The translations under genes and the position numbers were made by a program. Of a DNA stretch of 64,000 nt, positions 32,346 to 41,189 are shown in pieces. Under the pieces are notes generated by a model. It did no database searches and was not told the DNA's origin. It worked only from the letters and a program-made list of their open reading frames with translations. Location of the stretch: assembly GCA_035550595.1 (NCBI GenBank), contig DASZOV010000140.1, positions 8,033 through 72,032 on the forward strand, written 5' to 3'. The stretch is from CALFMR01 sp035550595. GTDB taxonomy: Bacteria > Acidobacteriota > Vicinamibacteria > Vicinamibacterales > SCN-69-37. Within the stretch, counting starts at the first letter, position 1. Every line of letters begins with the position of its first letter.

Positions 32346-34136
32346 TTACGTTTGCTTCGCGGCGGGCGTGCGGAGCTTGATGTGCAGTTCCCGCAACTGC
32401 TGTTCGGATACGGGCGATGGGGCGTGCATCAGCAAATCTTCCGCGTTCTGGGTCATCGGGAACGCGATGACTTCGCGGATGTTCGGTTCCTGCGCGAGCA
32501 GCATGACGATGCGGTCCACGCCCGGCGCGAGGCCGCCGTGGGGCGGCGCGCCATAGCGGAACGCGGAGAGCATCCCGCCGAAGCGCTTCTCCACTTCTTC
32601 CGGTCCGTAGCCGGCAATCTCGAACGCGCGCAGCATGACGTCCGGCCGGTGATTCCGGATCGCGCCACTCGACAGTTCGACGCCGTTGCAGACGATGTCG
32701 TACTGGAAGGCTTTGATCGACAGTGGGTCCGCGCCGTTGAGCGCGTCGAGCCCGCCCTGCGGCATCGAGAACGGGTTGTGGCTGAAGCCGATCTGCCCCG
32801 TCTCCTCGTCGCGCTCGTAGAACGGGAAGTCGGTGATCCAGCAGAAGCGGTACGCGTTCGCCTTGAGCAGACCGAGCTCGCGGCCGAGGTGCGCACGCAG
32901 GCCGTCGACGGGACGACCGATCGTCCGCGCCGGACCGCACGCGAAGAACACGGCGTCGCCCGTCTTGACGCCCGCCGTTTCGAACAGCCGCTGCCGCTGT
33001 CCCTCGTCGAGGTACTTCGCGAGCGGGCCCTTGGGCGTCTCGGCCACGACGATGTAGGCGAGGCCGCCGAGGCCGAGCGACTCGCCGACGCCGACCGTCT
33101 TGTCGAAGAAGCTGCGCGGCCGATCGGCGGCGCCCGGCGCGGGGATCGCGCGAACGACCGATCCCTCGTCGACCGCTCTCGCGAAGACGCCGAACGACGA
33201 GCCGCGGAAGATCTCACTCACATCGGCCGCACGAATCGGATTGCGCAGGTCCGGCTTGTCCGTGCCGAACTGCACCATCGCGTCCTCATAAGCGATACGC
33301 GGGAACGGCGCCGCGGTCACGGCCCAGTCCGAGAACTCGGCGAACACGCCGGCCAGCACCGGCTCGATGGCGGCGAACACGTCGTCCTGCGTGACGAACG
33401 ACATCTCGACGTCGAGCTGATAGAACTCGCCGGGCGATCGATCCGCGCGTGCGTCCTCGTCGCGGAAGCACGGCGCGATCTGGAAGTAGCGATCGAAGCC
33501 GGCGACCATCAGCAACTGCTTGAACTGCTGCGGCGCCTGCGGCAGCGCGTAGAACTTGCCCGCGTGCAAGCGGCTCGGCACGAGGTAGTCGCGCGCACCT
33601 TCGGGCGAGCTCGACGTGAGGATCGGCGTCTGGAACTCGAGGAAGCCCTGCGCCTGCATGCGCTGGCGGAGGCTCGTGATGATCCGCGACCGCAGGACGA
33701 CGTTGGCGTGGACCTTTTCGCGGCGCAGGTCGAGGAAGCGATAACGCAGCCGCTGATCCTCGGGAATCTCCTGCGCGCCCGCCACCTGGAACGGCAGCGG
33801 ATCGGCCGTCGACAGCACATCGATCGCGTCGATGGCGATTTCGACATGTCCGGTCGGGAGCTGAGGATTCACGTTCTCCGCGTCGCGGCCGACGACACGT
33901 CCGGCCACGCTCAGGACCGTCTCGAGCCGGGCCGTCGACACCGCCTCGAACGCGGGCGACTCCGGCGTGACGACACACTGCGTGATGCCGTAGTGATCGC
34001 GCAGGTCGACGAACAGCAAGTGACCATGATCCCGCTTGCGATGGACCCAGCCAGCCACCCGCACCGTGCGGCCGATGTCCTCGGGCCGCAGAGCGTCACA
34101 CGTCACGGTCCGATATGGATTGACTCGTTCACTCAC
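32346..34136 (-). CDS. aspS: Aspartate--tRNA ligase
   Basis: 596 residues, the length of the long bacterial AspRS with a GAD insertion. An OB-fold anticodon-binding domain (GWVHRKRDHGHLLFVDLRD) is followed by class II motif 2 (FRDEDARADRSPGEFYQLDVE) and motif 3 (GLAPGVDRIVMLL). The start is GTG at 34136 with AGGTGA just upstream. It follows hisS by 8 bp; hisS-aspS pairs are common in bacteria. Confidence 0.97.
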   Translation of the reverse strand: MSERVNPYRTVTCDALRPEDIGRTVRVAGWVHRKRDHGHLLFVDLRDHYGITQCVVTPESPAFEAVSTARLETVLSVAGRVVGRDAENVNPQLPTGHVEIAIDAIDVLSTADPLPFQVAGAQEIPEDQRLRYRFLDLRREKVHANVVLRSRIITSLRQRMQAQGFLEFQTPILTSSSPEGARDYLVPSRLHAGKFYALPQAPQQFKQLLMVAGFDRYFQIAPCFRDEDARADRSPGEFYQLDVEMSFVTQDDVFAAIEPVLAGVFAEFSDWAVTAAPFPRIAYEDAMVQFGTDKPDLRNPIRAADVSEIFRGSSFGVFARAVDEGSVVRAIPAPGAADRPRSFFDKTVGVGESLGLGGLAYIVVAETPKGPLAKYLDEGQRQRLFETAGVKTGDAVFFACGPARTIGRPVDGLRAHLGRELGLLKANAYRFCWITDFPFYERDEETGQIGFSHNPFSMPQGGLDALNGADPLSIKAFQYDIVCNGVELSSGAIRNHRPDVMLRAFEIAGYGPEEVEKRFGGMLSAFRYGAPPHGGLAPGVDRIVMLLAQEPNIREVIAFPMTQNAEDLLMHAPSPVSEQQLRELHIKLRTPAAKQT

Positions 34137-34144
34137 CTGGCGCT

Positions 34145-35479
34145 CTACTCCGTCTCTCGTCGTTGACTGTCGATGTACTCGAGCACGGCGGCACGCGGCA
34201 CCGTCGTCTGGCTCGCCGTCCGCATGTTCTTGACGCTCACGGTCCCCTGCGCGCGCTCGTCGTCGCCAGCGAGCACGACGAAGGGATACCCGCGGCCCGA
34301 GGCATATTTGAACTGCCGGCCGGGCTTGCCCGGCTCGGGATAAACGTCCACGCGCAGACCGCCCGCGCGCAGCATCGCGGCCAGTTCCAGCGCATCGGCG
34401 CGCGACGGCTCGTCCCAGAGCGCGACCATGACGTCAGCCGGCGCCTCGCCGACCGACGCCGGAAACATCCCGCGCTCGGTCATGACGACGATCAGCCGTT
34501 CGAGCCCGAGGGAAAAGCCGCAGGCGGGCACGTCGCGGCCGAGGAACATGCCCACGAGATGATCGTACCGGCCGCCGCCGCCGAGGCTGCCGGCCAGATC
34601 CGGCACGGCAATCTCCATGATGGCGCCCGTGTAGTATGACAGCCCGCGCGCGAGGCCCGGATCCAGCCGCAGCCGCCCGGCCGCCGGCGTCGCCTCGGCG
34701 AGCGCGTGAATGGTCGTCACCGTCTCGAGCACGGCGGCGCGATCACCGAGCGCCGTGCCCAGACGCGCACTGACCGCGGCGAACGATTCTGTCGGATCGG
34801 ACGCGAAGAGCGCGAGACACGCGCGCGCGACCTTCGGATCGATGCCACGCGATGCCAGTTCCGCGGCCACGCCGTCGGCGCCAATCTTGTCCAGCTTGTC
34901 GAGCGCGACGAGCGCGTCGGTCTCGAGCGTGGACGGCACGCCGGCCGTCGCGAGCAGCGCCGCGAGCAGACGCCGATCGTTCAGCCGGATGTGGAAGTCC
35001 GCGAAGCCGAGCGTCGCGAGCACTTCGCTGACCGCGGCGATGACCTCGACTTCGACGACTGGCGACGTCGATCCAATCGCGTCCACGTCGCACTGATAGA
35101 ACTCGCGGAAGCGGCCGCGCGCCGGCCGGTCCGCGCGCCACACGGGTTGAATCTGGTAGCGGCGGAAATATTTCGGCAGCGTCGCCTGGTGCTCGGCGAC
35201 GACACGCGCGAGAGGCACGGTGAGGTCGTAGCGCAGCGCGAGGTCGGCCTGGCCGCTCGCTTCGTGCTCGCCGCGGCGAAGAATCTTGAAGATGAGCTTG
35301 CCGCCCTCCTCGCCGTACTTGCCCATGAGCGTGTCGATGTTCTCGAACGCCGGCGTCTCGAGCGGCTCGAAGCCGTACCGCTCGTACACGCGACGCACGA
35401 CGCCGATGACGTGTTCGCGCCGGCGCACGTCGGCGGGCAGGAAGTCGCGGGTTCCTCGGGCGGGTTGTGTGGCTGACAT
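34145..35479 (-). CDS. hisS: Histidine--tRNA ligase
   Basis: 444 residues. It has the N-terminal RGTRDFLP and motif 1 region, motif 2 WRADRPARGRFREFYQCDVD, the His-specific loops LGGGGRYD and GFSLGLERL, and a C-terminal anticodon domain. It charges tRNA-His. It lies 15 bp after the gamma carbonic anhydrase gene and directly upstream of aspS. Confidence 0.97.
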   Translation of the reverse strand: MSATQPARGTRDFLPADVRRREHVIGVVRRVYERYGFEPLETPAFENIDTLMGKYGEEGGKLIFKILRRGEHEASGQADLALRYDLTVPLARVVAEHQATLPKYFRRYQIQPVWRADRPARGRFREFYQCDVDAIGSTSPVVEVEVIAAVSEVLATLGFADFHIRLNDRRLLAALLATAGVPSTLETDALVALDKLDKIGADGVAAELASRGIDPKVARACLALFASDPTESFAAVSARLGTALGDRAAVLETVTTIHALAEATPAAGRLRLDPGLARGLSYYTGAIMEIAVPDLAGSLGGGGRYDHLVGMFLGRDVPACGFSLGLERLIVVMTERGMFPASVGEAPADVMVALWDEPSRADALELAAMLRAGGLRVDVYPEPGKPGRQFKYASGRGYPFVVLAGDDERAQGTVSVKNMRTASQTTVPRAAVLEYIDSQRRETE

Positions 35480-35494
35480 AACGGTCCGGGCGGC

Positions 35495-36001
35495 TCAGGC
35501 CATGTAGTCGAGACGGTACCGGACGTAGCGCTCGGCGTACCCCAGCACGGACCGGACTTCGTCGTCGGAGAGCGTCCGCCGCACGACGGCGGGACGGCCC
35601 ATCACGAGCGAGCGCGGCGGCATGACGGTCCCCTCGGTGACGAGCGAACCGGCCGCGACGATCGAGTCGGCGCCAATCGTGGCGCCATTCAAGAGAATGC
35701 TGCCCATGCCGACGAGCACGCGGTCGGCGATCGTGCAGCCGTGCAACACGGCCGCGTGTCCCACCGTCACGTCGTCGCCGAGGTCGGTGGGATGCGTGTC
35801 GTGCATGACGTGGACGACCGTCCCGTCCTGGACGTTCGTCCGTGCACCGATGCGGATGCGGTTGACGTCACCGCGGACGACGACCTGCATCCAGATACTG
35901 CTCTCAGGGCCAATGGCGACGTCGCCGATGACCTGGGCGCTCTCGTCGACGTAGGCGGTCGGGTGCACGTCGGGCAGACGGCCGCGATACGGGCGAAGCA
36001 T
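35495..36001 (-). CDS. Gamma carbonic anhydrase-like (YrdA/PaaY-type) hexapeptide protein
   Basis: 168 residues of left-handed beta-helix built from hexapeptide repeats. The three zinc-binding His positions are present in VVHVMHDTH and VTVGHAAVLHGC, and the RGDVNRIRIG segment is typical of the gamma-CA family. Such proteins bind Zn or Fe and some hydrate CO2, but many YrdA-like members have no proven activity. It seems to have its own promoter (TATAAT inside the tetR stop region, 7 nt before the ATG) and leads into hisS-aspS. Confidence 0.9.
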   Translation of the reverse strand: MLRPYRGRLPDVHPTAYVDESAQVIGDVAIGPESSIWMQVVVRGDVNRIRIGARTNVQDGTVVHVMHDTHPTDLGDDVTVGHAAVLHGCTIADRVLVGMGSILLNGATIGADSIVAAGSLVTEGTVMPPRSLVMGRPAVVRRTLSDDEVRSVLGYAERYVRYRLDYMA

Positions 36002-36014
36002 CCGCAGGATTATA
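36002..36014 (-). promoter_or_regulatory. -10 box overlapping the TetR stop codon, leaderless spacing
   Basis: Minus-strand TATAAT (36014-36009) includes the TAA stop of the TetR gene. It is followed by 7 nt and then the ATG of the gamma carbonic anhydrase gene. The layout is the same as at 7141-7155. No -35 hexamer is seen. Confidence 0.55.
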
Positions 36015-36771
36015 GCGGGTCAGCCGGGGCGGGCCGGCGCGGGGCGCGATGGATGGCGCGATGAACCGTCGAGCGGGACGCGTGCGCGCGAGAACGCGCG
36101 GCGACGGCGCGGGCCGGTGGAGGGACCGGCACGTCCGTACGATAGGCACGCAAACCCGCGAGCGAGAACGCGGTGACGTGCGCGATGACCGACTCCAGGT
36201 CGAACGCGCCCGGCACGCGGCCGCGCAGCCGATCGAAGACGACGTTCGGCTTGAAGCTCACGACGAGCGAGTGGATGCCCAGCGCCGAACGGACGACGCG
36301 CGCGTCGTCGGGCGGCGCGTCGAGCAGCGCGGCGACCACGCCGCGGAGGTAGTCGAACCTCGGCCTGAAGATCCGCTCGATGATGGCCGGCATGCCGGGC
36401 GTCGGGTCGTGCAATTCGCGATGGATGAGTTGCTGAAGCGCGATCATCGTCCGCGGCTTCGCGCTGGCGGCGAACAGGCTCTCCGCGTGGACGCGGATGT
36501 AGGCGGCCAACTGGCCCGCGGGCGGCTGGCCTTCACCGGCGCGCCGGGCAGCATCGGTCGCATCGAGCATGACGCCGGCCGCCGACTGAATGACTTCGGT
36601 GTAGAGCCCACGCTTGTCGCCGAAGTGGTAATTGACGGCGGCGACGTTCGCGCGCGCATCGCGGCAGATCGCGCGGATCGTGACGCCCTTGAAGCCGCGT
36701 GCCGCGAACAGCGCCGTGGCCGCGTCCACGATGCGCTGCCGCGTCCGTTGGTCGCCGTGCGCCCGACTCAT
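36010..36771 (-). CDS. TetR-family repressor (CerR-like)
   Basis: 253 residues. The N-terminal helix-turn-helix reads RIVDAATALFAARGFKGVTIR...ANVAAVNYHFGDKRGLY. The C-terminal ligand domain resembles the CerR/DUF1956 type. A 40-residue Arg/Pro-rich tail follows and is unusual. It ends the hlyD-ABC-permease operon (TGATG, 1-bp overlap with the permease gene) and is the obvious candidate to bind the palindromes at 39941-39987 and repress its own operon. Confidence 0.92.
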   Translation of the reverse strand: MSRAHGDQRTRQRIVDAATALFAARGFKGVTIRAICRDARANVAAVNYHFGDKRGLYTEVIQSAAGVMLDATDAARRAGEGQPPAGQLAAYIRVHAESLFAASAKPRTMIALQQLIHRELHDPTPGMPAIIERIFRPRFDYLRGVVAALLDAPPDDARVVRSALGIHSLVVSFKPNVVFDRLRGRVPGAFDLESVIAHVTAFSLAGLRAYRTDVPVPPPARAVAARSRAHASRSTVHRAIHRAPRRPAPADPL

Positions 36772-37886
36772 CAGAGCGTTCTCTTGAAGAGCCGCGTCGC
36801 GAGCGTCATCGCGAGCGTCGAGAATGCGGTGAGGAAGAACAGGTCGAACGCAATCGCGCCGAAACCCGTGTTCTTGAGCAGCAGACACTTGAACGCGTGC
36901 ACGGCGTAGGTGAACGGATCGGCGACCGCGATCACCTGCATCCAGTGCGGAAAGCCCTGCTGCGGATACACGGCACCGCTCGGGAAGTACAGGATCGTGT
37001 TCAGCACGCCGAACGTCGCGCGCGGCACGAGCGGATCGGTCACGCGGACCATCAGCAGGAACATGAGACTGATGAGCGCGAACGACGTGATCGCGATGAC
37101 GACGAACATCCGGAAGAGACGGAGCGGCTCGAACGGATTGGGAATGCCGGCGATGACCGCGCCAATCAGCATGAGCACGATGCCCGCGATGACGGCCTTG
37201 ATCGTCCCGGAGAGATTGAAGCCCGCGATGAGCTCGAGCTTCGTGATGGGCGTGACGAGATAGCCCTCGTGCAGCCCGCGCGCCTTGTCGTCGATGAAGA
37301 TGATGCCGCCGCCGATCATCACCATCATGAAGATCGACATGACGACCGACCCGGGCAGCAGGTACTGGATGTACGGCACGTACGGATACACCTCGACGAC
37401 GTCGAGCGTCGGCGACGTCGCCACGCGATCGGTCGTCGCCACCGGTTGGCCGAGCGACGCCATCGCGTTCGACATCGTGGCCGCGAGCGTGGCCGTGGCG
37501 AAGTTGTCCGTGTTGTCCTCGATGAGCGCAACGCGCGGCGCGTCGCCGGCGAGCAGGCGGCGCGAGTAGTCAGGCGGAATCGTGAGCACGCCGCTGAGGT
37601 GGCCGTTGCGCAGGTCGGACAGCGCACGCCCCTCGTCGGTGTACGGCACCGTGTCGAACGTCCGCGCGTTGGCGCCGACGGCCTGCATCATCTCGTGGAT
37701 CTTGATGGCCGGCACCGCACGGTCGTGATCGACGAGCCCGATCTTCAGGTGCTTGACGTTGCCGCCGAACGCGTAGCCGAGCACCACGAGCTGGAGCACG
37801 GGAAACACGAGCGACATGACGATGAGCGTGGGGCTGCGGCGGAAGCGCCGCAGTTCGCGTTCGATGATGGCCCAGGTGCGTGCCAC
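36771..37886 (-). CDS. ABC-2 type transporter permease
   Basis: 371 residues. One N-terminal membrane helix (about 22-40), a large extracytoplasmic domain (about 45-170) and five C-terminal helices are the YhhJ/YbhS-like ABC-2 layout. The RGLHEGYLVTPITKLELI segment is the classic ABC-2 coupling region. It forms an efflux complex with the ATPase and membrane-fusion protein of the same operon; drugs or similar toxic compounds are the likely substrates. Confidence 0.92.
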   Translation of the reverse strand: MARTWAIIERELRRFRRSPTLIVMSLVFPVLQLVVLGYAFGGNVKHLKIGLVDHDRAVPAIKIHEMMQAVGANARTFDTVPYTDEGRALSDLRNGHLSGVLTIPPDYSRRLLAGDAPRVALIEDNTDNFATATLAATMSNAMASLGQPVATTDRVATSPTLDVVEVYPYVPYIQYLLPGSVVMSIFMMVMIGGGIIFIDDKARGLHEGYLVTPITKLELIAGFNLSGTIKAVIAGIVLMLIGAVIAGIPNPFEPLRLFRMFVVIAITSFALISLMFLLMVRVTDPLVPRATFGVLNTILYFPSGAVYPQQGFPHWMQVIAVADPFTYAVHAFKCLLLKNTGFGAIAFDLFFLTAFSTLAMTLATRLFKRTL

Positions 37887-37889
37887 GGC

Positions 37890-38873
37890 TCACCGTCCCA
37901 TGGAGGCGAACGTGCGAGGCGCCGCCTCTTGCAGCGCGTCGCGAAGCGCCCGCCCGGTGTAGTGGACGAACACGTCGTCGAGCGTCGTGCTCTGCACCGC
38001 GAGCGATTGGATCGTGAGCCCGGCCGTGGCCGCGGCCTCGAAGAGCGCACGCGTCGTCTCCGGCCCGCCCGTTGACGCGATGCGGAAGACGGCGTCCTGC
38101 CGCGTGACCGACTCGACGCCAGGCAGCGCGGCGAGCCGATCGGCCCAGCCGTCGGGCACGGCCGAGAAGCTCACTTCGAGGATGTTGCGGCCGGCAATCG
38201 ACGCCTTGAGCATGAGCGGCGAATCGAGCGCCTTGAGCTCGCCGTGATCGATGATCGCGATGTGGTCGCAGAGCCGATCCGCCTCGTCCATGTAGTGCGT
38301 CGTGATGAGGACCGTCAATCGGCGTCGCTCCTTCAGTTCACGGAGCATCTCCCAGACCGCCACGCGCGAGACGGGGTCGAGACCGGTCGTCGGCTCGTCC
38401 AGGAAGAAGATGTGCGGCTCGTGGACGAGACCACGCGCGATCTCGACGCGCCGCCGCATGCCGCCCGAGAGGTTCTTCACCGGCGCGTCCGCCCAGTCGG
38501 TGAGCGAGACGGCCTCGAGCAGTTCATCGATGATCAGCCGGCGCCGCTCGCGCGGCACGCCGTAGAGCTTCGCGTAGATCTGCAGGTTCTCGCGCACGCT
38601 GAGCTCGGTGTCGCTCGTCATCGCCTGGGGGATGACGCCAATCACCTGCCGTACCTGGTCGGCCTGGGTCGCGATGTCGAAGCCGTGGACGAGCGCCGTG
38701 CCGGCCGTGGGCGTGATGAGCGTCGTCAGCATCCGGATGAGCGTCGACTTGCCGGCGCCGTTCGGCCCCAGCAGGCCGAAGATCTCGCCGTCGTCGACGT
38801 GGAAGCTGACGCCTTTGACGGCGGTGAAGTCGCCGAAGCGTTTGACGAGTTGCTGAACGTCGATCGCGTACAT
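37890..38873 (-). CDS. ABC transporter ATP-binding protein
   Basis: 327 residues. Walker A GLLGPNGAGKSTLIRML, signature LSGGMRRRVEIARGL, Walker B IFFLDEPTTGLD, H-loop TTHYMDEAD, then a C-terminal DUF4162-like extension of about 90 residues typical of drug or polyketide efflux ATPases. The ATG at 38873 lies 5 bp after the hlyD stop. The next gene, encoding its permease, starts 3 bp after its own stop. Confidence 0.94.
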   Translation of the reverse strand: MYAIDVQQLVKRFGDFTAVKGVSFHVDDGEIFGLLGPNGAGKSTLIRMLTTLITPTAGTALVHGFDIATQADQVRQVIGVIPQAMTSDTELSVRENLQIYAKLYGVPRERRRLIIDELLEAVSLTDWADAPVKNLSGGMRRRVEIARGLVHEPHIFFLDEPTTGLDPVSRVAVWEMLRELKERRRLTVLITTHYMDEADRLCDHIAIIDHGELKALDSPLMLKASIAGRNILEVSFSAVPDGWADRLAALPGVESVTRQDAVFRIASTGGPETTRALFEAAATAGLTIQSLAVQSTTLDDVFVHYTGRALRDALQEAAPRTFASMGR

Positions 38874-38878
38874 CGTCG

Positions 38879-39925
38879 TCAGTGTGCCACCGGCAGGAGC
38901 ACGTACGCCGTCATCCCGACCGCCAGGCGGCGATCGTGGTTGTCGACGCGGAGCCGGATCTCGAACGTCTTGATGTCGCGCTTGGTGCGGCTGACGTCGC
39001 GCTGCGTGGCGAAGCCGGCGTCGACGCCGCGGTAGAACACGGTGCCGTCCTCTTCCACGCCCGACGGCAGGCGCACGCGCAGGTGGTCGCCGATCTTCAC
39101 GCGGTCGATGTAGGTCTCCTCGACGTCGGCGCGCACCCACAAATCATCGGGATTCACGAGCGTGACGATGGGCTGCCCGGCCGCGACGACCTCGCCCTGC
39201 CGCGCCGCGCGGACTTCCACGATGCCGGCAATGGGCGCGCGGACGTCGGTGTAGGCCAGCCGCACGTCCGCTTTCTTCTGCTGGGCCATCGCGGCGGCCG
39301 ACTGCGCACGACTGGCCGCGAGCTCGCTCCGCTTGACGGCGACCTGTTCCGCGTTGGCCTGCGCCATGGCGAGCGCGGCACGCGCCGCGTCCACTTGCTT
39401 GCCGAGCGAGGCCACGTGCGCCACGAGCGCGTCGTAGGCCGTGCGCGACTGGTCGAACTGCTCCTGCGCGATGACGCCTTCCTTGACGAGCCGCTGATTG
39501 CGGTCGAACGTCAGCTTCGCGTTCTCGAGATCGGCTTCGCTCGACTTCTGCGCCGCCTCGGCGGCGGCGACGTCGGCTTCGGCCTGATGAATCTGGCTCT
39601 GCGTCTGCTGTTCCTGGTAGCGCAGCGCCGCCTCGTTCTGACTGACGGCCGACGACGCGCCTTCGGCGGCGCTCGTGTAGTAGGCGCGGTCGGCGGCGAG
39701 CTCGGCCGGCGCGATCGTGGCGATGAGCTGTCCGGCCGTGACCGTGTCGCCTTCGTTCACCGCGAGCTGGCTGATCTGGCCGGCAATCTGCGGGCCGACG
39801 ACGACGTCGTTGGTCGTGACGATACCGGTGAGCGTAAGGACGTCGGGGCCGGAGCGCGAGAAATAGTAGGCGACTCCGGCGGCGACGATGAGCAGGACGA
39901 TGAGCGGGCGGCGGAAGCGCTTCAT
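38879..39925 (-). CDS. HlyD-family membrane-fusion protein
   Basis: 348 residues from the ATG at 39925. A single N-terminal membrane helix (about 7-24) is followed by a lipoyl/barrel-sandwich half (VVGPQIAGQISQL), a long Ala/Gln-rich alpha-helical hairpin (about 75-195), the second lipoyl half (YTDVRAPIAGIVEV) and a beta-barrel domain. It links the ABC-2 permease to the outer membrane or periplasm, as in EmrA/YbhG systems. It is the first gene of the operon and is preceded by a cluster of palindromes. Confidence 0.93.
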   Translation of the reverse strand: MKRFRRPLIVLLIVAAGVAYYFSRSGPDVLTLTGIVTTNDVVVGPQIAGQISQLAVNEGDTVTAGQLIATIAPAELAADRAYYTSAAEGASSAVSQNEAALRYQEQQTQSQIHQAEADVAAAEAAQKSSEADLENAKLTFDRNQRLVKEGVIAQEQFDQSRTAYDALVAHVASLGKQVDAARAALAMAQANAEQVAVKRSELAASRAQSAAAMAQQKKADVRLAYTDVRAPIAGIVEVRAARQGEVVAAGQPIVTLVNPDDLWVRADVEETYIDRVKIGDHLRVRLPSGVEEDGTVFYRGVDAGFATQRDVSRTKRDIKTFEIRLRVDNHDRRLAVGMTAYVLLPVAH

Positions 39926-39940
39926 GGACGAGAGGCCCCT

Positions 39941-39987
39941 GGAATCAAACATCTGACTAAAACACGTGTTTGATTCCCGTGTCAAAC
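39941..39987. promoter_or_regulatory. Palindromic operator cluster between hlyD and moaA
   Basis: Three TGTTTGA half-sites alternate in orientation: TCAAACA (39945-39951), TGTTTGA (39967-39973) and TCAAAC (39982-39987). The first two belong to a perfect 11-bp inverted repeat, GGAATCAAACA at 39941-39951 and its complement at 39967-39977. A perfect 12-bp palindrome AAACACGTGTTT spans 39960-39971. The site is 16 bp upstream of the hlyD ATG and is the probable binding site of the operon's TetR protein. Confidence 0.65.
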
Positions 39988-40005
39988 GCTTCGGCCGATG
40001 GAATA

Positions 40006-41043
40006 ATGGCCGGCGTGTCCTCTCCCGTTGTCGACACGCAGCGGCGGCCGCTTCGTACGCTGCGGCTCTCGGTCACCGACCGCTGTAACCTCCGCTGCCA
40101 CTACTGCATGCCGGAGGACGCCTACGCGTGGCTGCCGCGCGAAGATCTGCTCACGTTCGAGGAGATCGGACGCGTCGTCGATCGGCTCGGCGACGCCGGC
40201 GTCGAGCGCGTCCGGCTGACCGGCGGCGAGCCGCTGCTGCGCCGCGGGGTCGACACGCTCGTCGCCGCGCTCGCCCGCCGGCCCTGGCTTCGCGAGCTCA
40301 CGCTCACGACCAATGGCGTGCGGCTCGCCGATGCCGCGGCCGACCTGCGACGCGCCGGCCTCGACCGCCTCACGGTCAGCCTCGACACGCTCCAAGCAGA
40401 TCGCTTCGTCCGACTCGCCCGCGTCGACGCGCTGGCCGACGTGCTCGCGGGCATCGACGCGGCGACGCGCGCCGGCTTCCCCCTCAAGCTCGACACGGTC
40501 GTCACGCGCGGCGACAACGACGACGAGATGCTCGATCTGCTGGACTACGCGCGCGTCGCCGGTGCGGAGATCCGATTCATCGAGTACATGGACGTGGGCG
40601 GCGCCACGCACTGGCGGCCCGAGGCGGTCGTCACGCGGGACGAGATGCTCGCGCGGATCGCGGACGTTCGCGGACCGATCGAGGCCATCGCGGCCGACGA
40701 TCCCGCTGCACCGGCCGCGCGCTTCCGCCTGGCGGACGGCCAGACGTTCGGCATCATCGCGTCCACGTCACGCCCGTTCTGCCGGGACTGCGATCGCGCG
40801 CGTCTCACCGCCGACGGCGTGCTGCTGCTCTGCCTCTACGCGCAACACGGCACCGACCTGCGCCGGCCGCTCCGCGCAGGCGCGAGCGACGAGACGCTCG
40901 ACCGCGTCATCCGCGCCGTGTGGGAATCGCGCGCCGACCGCGGCGCCGAAGAGCGGCTGCACGTCCGCGAACGCGCCGCCTACATCCCCATCGGCCGCCT
41001 CAGGCACGACGCGCACCTGGAAATGCACACGCGAGGGGGATGA
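40006..41043 (+). CDS. moaA: GTP 3',8-cyclase (molybdenum cofactor biosynthesis)
   Basis: 345 residues. The radical-SAM cluster CNLRCHYC near the N-terminus, the GGEPLLRRG SAM motif, the second 4Fe-4S site C-RD-C followed by a third Cys 13 residues later (CRDCDRARLTADGVLLLC) and the C-terminal Gly-Gly pair (HTRGG) are all present. It catalyses the first step of molybdopterin synthesis. The start is either the ATG at 40006 or the GTG at 40015; AATAAT at 40002-40007 lies 7 nt before the GTG and would fit a leaderless start. No other moa gene is nearby. Confidence 0.94.
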   Translation: MAGVSSPVVDTQRRPLRTLRLSVTDRCNLRCHYCMPEDAYAWLPREDLLTFEEIGRVVDRLGDAGVERVRLTGGEPLLRRGVDTLVAALARRPWLRELTLTTNGVRLADAAADLRRAGLDRLTVSLDTLQADRFVRLARVDALADVLAGIDAATRAGFPLKLDTVVTRGDNDDEMLDLLDYARVAGAEIRFIEYMDVGGATHWRPEAVVTRDEMLARIADVRGPIEAIAADDPAAPAARFRLADGQTFGIIASTSRPFCRDCDRARLTADGVLLLCLYAQHGTDLRRPLRAGASDETLDRVIRAVWESRADRGAEERLHVRERAAYIPIGRLRHDAHLEMHTRGG

Positions 41044-41049
41044 GGGCAA

Positions 41050-41122
41050 GTTAGAAGTGGGAAGACAGAAGCCAGAAGGGGGTTCTGGGCTCGCGCGAAG
41101 GCGCGAAGACGCGAAGGAAATC
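41050..41122. repeat. GAAG-rich tract with TCGCGC-GAAG-GCGCGA hairpin
   Basis: Immediately 3' of moaA. A run of AAGTTAGAAG/CAGAAGCCAGAAG words is followed by a perfect 6-bp hairpin at 41091-41106. The hairpin recurs with a 7-bp stem at 42702-42719, and related tracts adjoin the ends of the era and outer-membrane-protein genes. Confidence 0.5.
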
Positions 41123-41132
41123 TTTTCTGTGA

Positions 41133-41164
41133 AGCCCCGGGCCTTCAGGCTCGGGGGCTTCACG
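41133..41164. terminator. Long hairpin 3' of moaA
   Basis: GAAGCCCC/GGGGCTTC outer stem with an inner GCC-TTCA-GGC centre; almost perfect pairing over 13-14 bp. It shares its centre with the rarA/mutL hairpin at 12722-12739. It lies between the convergent moaA and PLP-decarboxylase genes. Confidence 0.55.
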
Positions 41165-41189
41165 CGCTTCATCCTCACTATGCGCGCGC

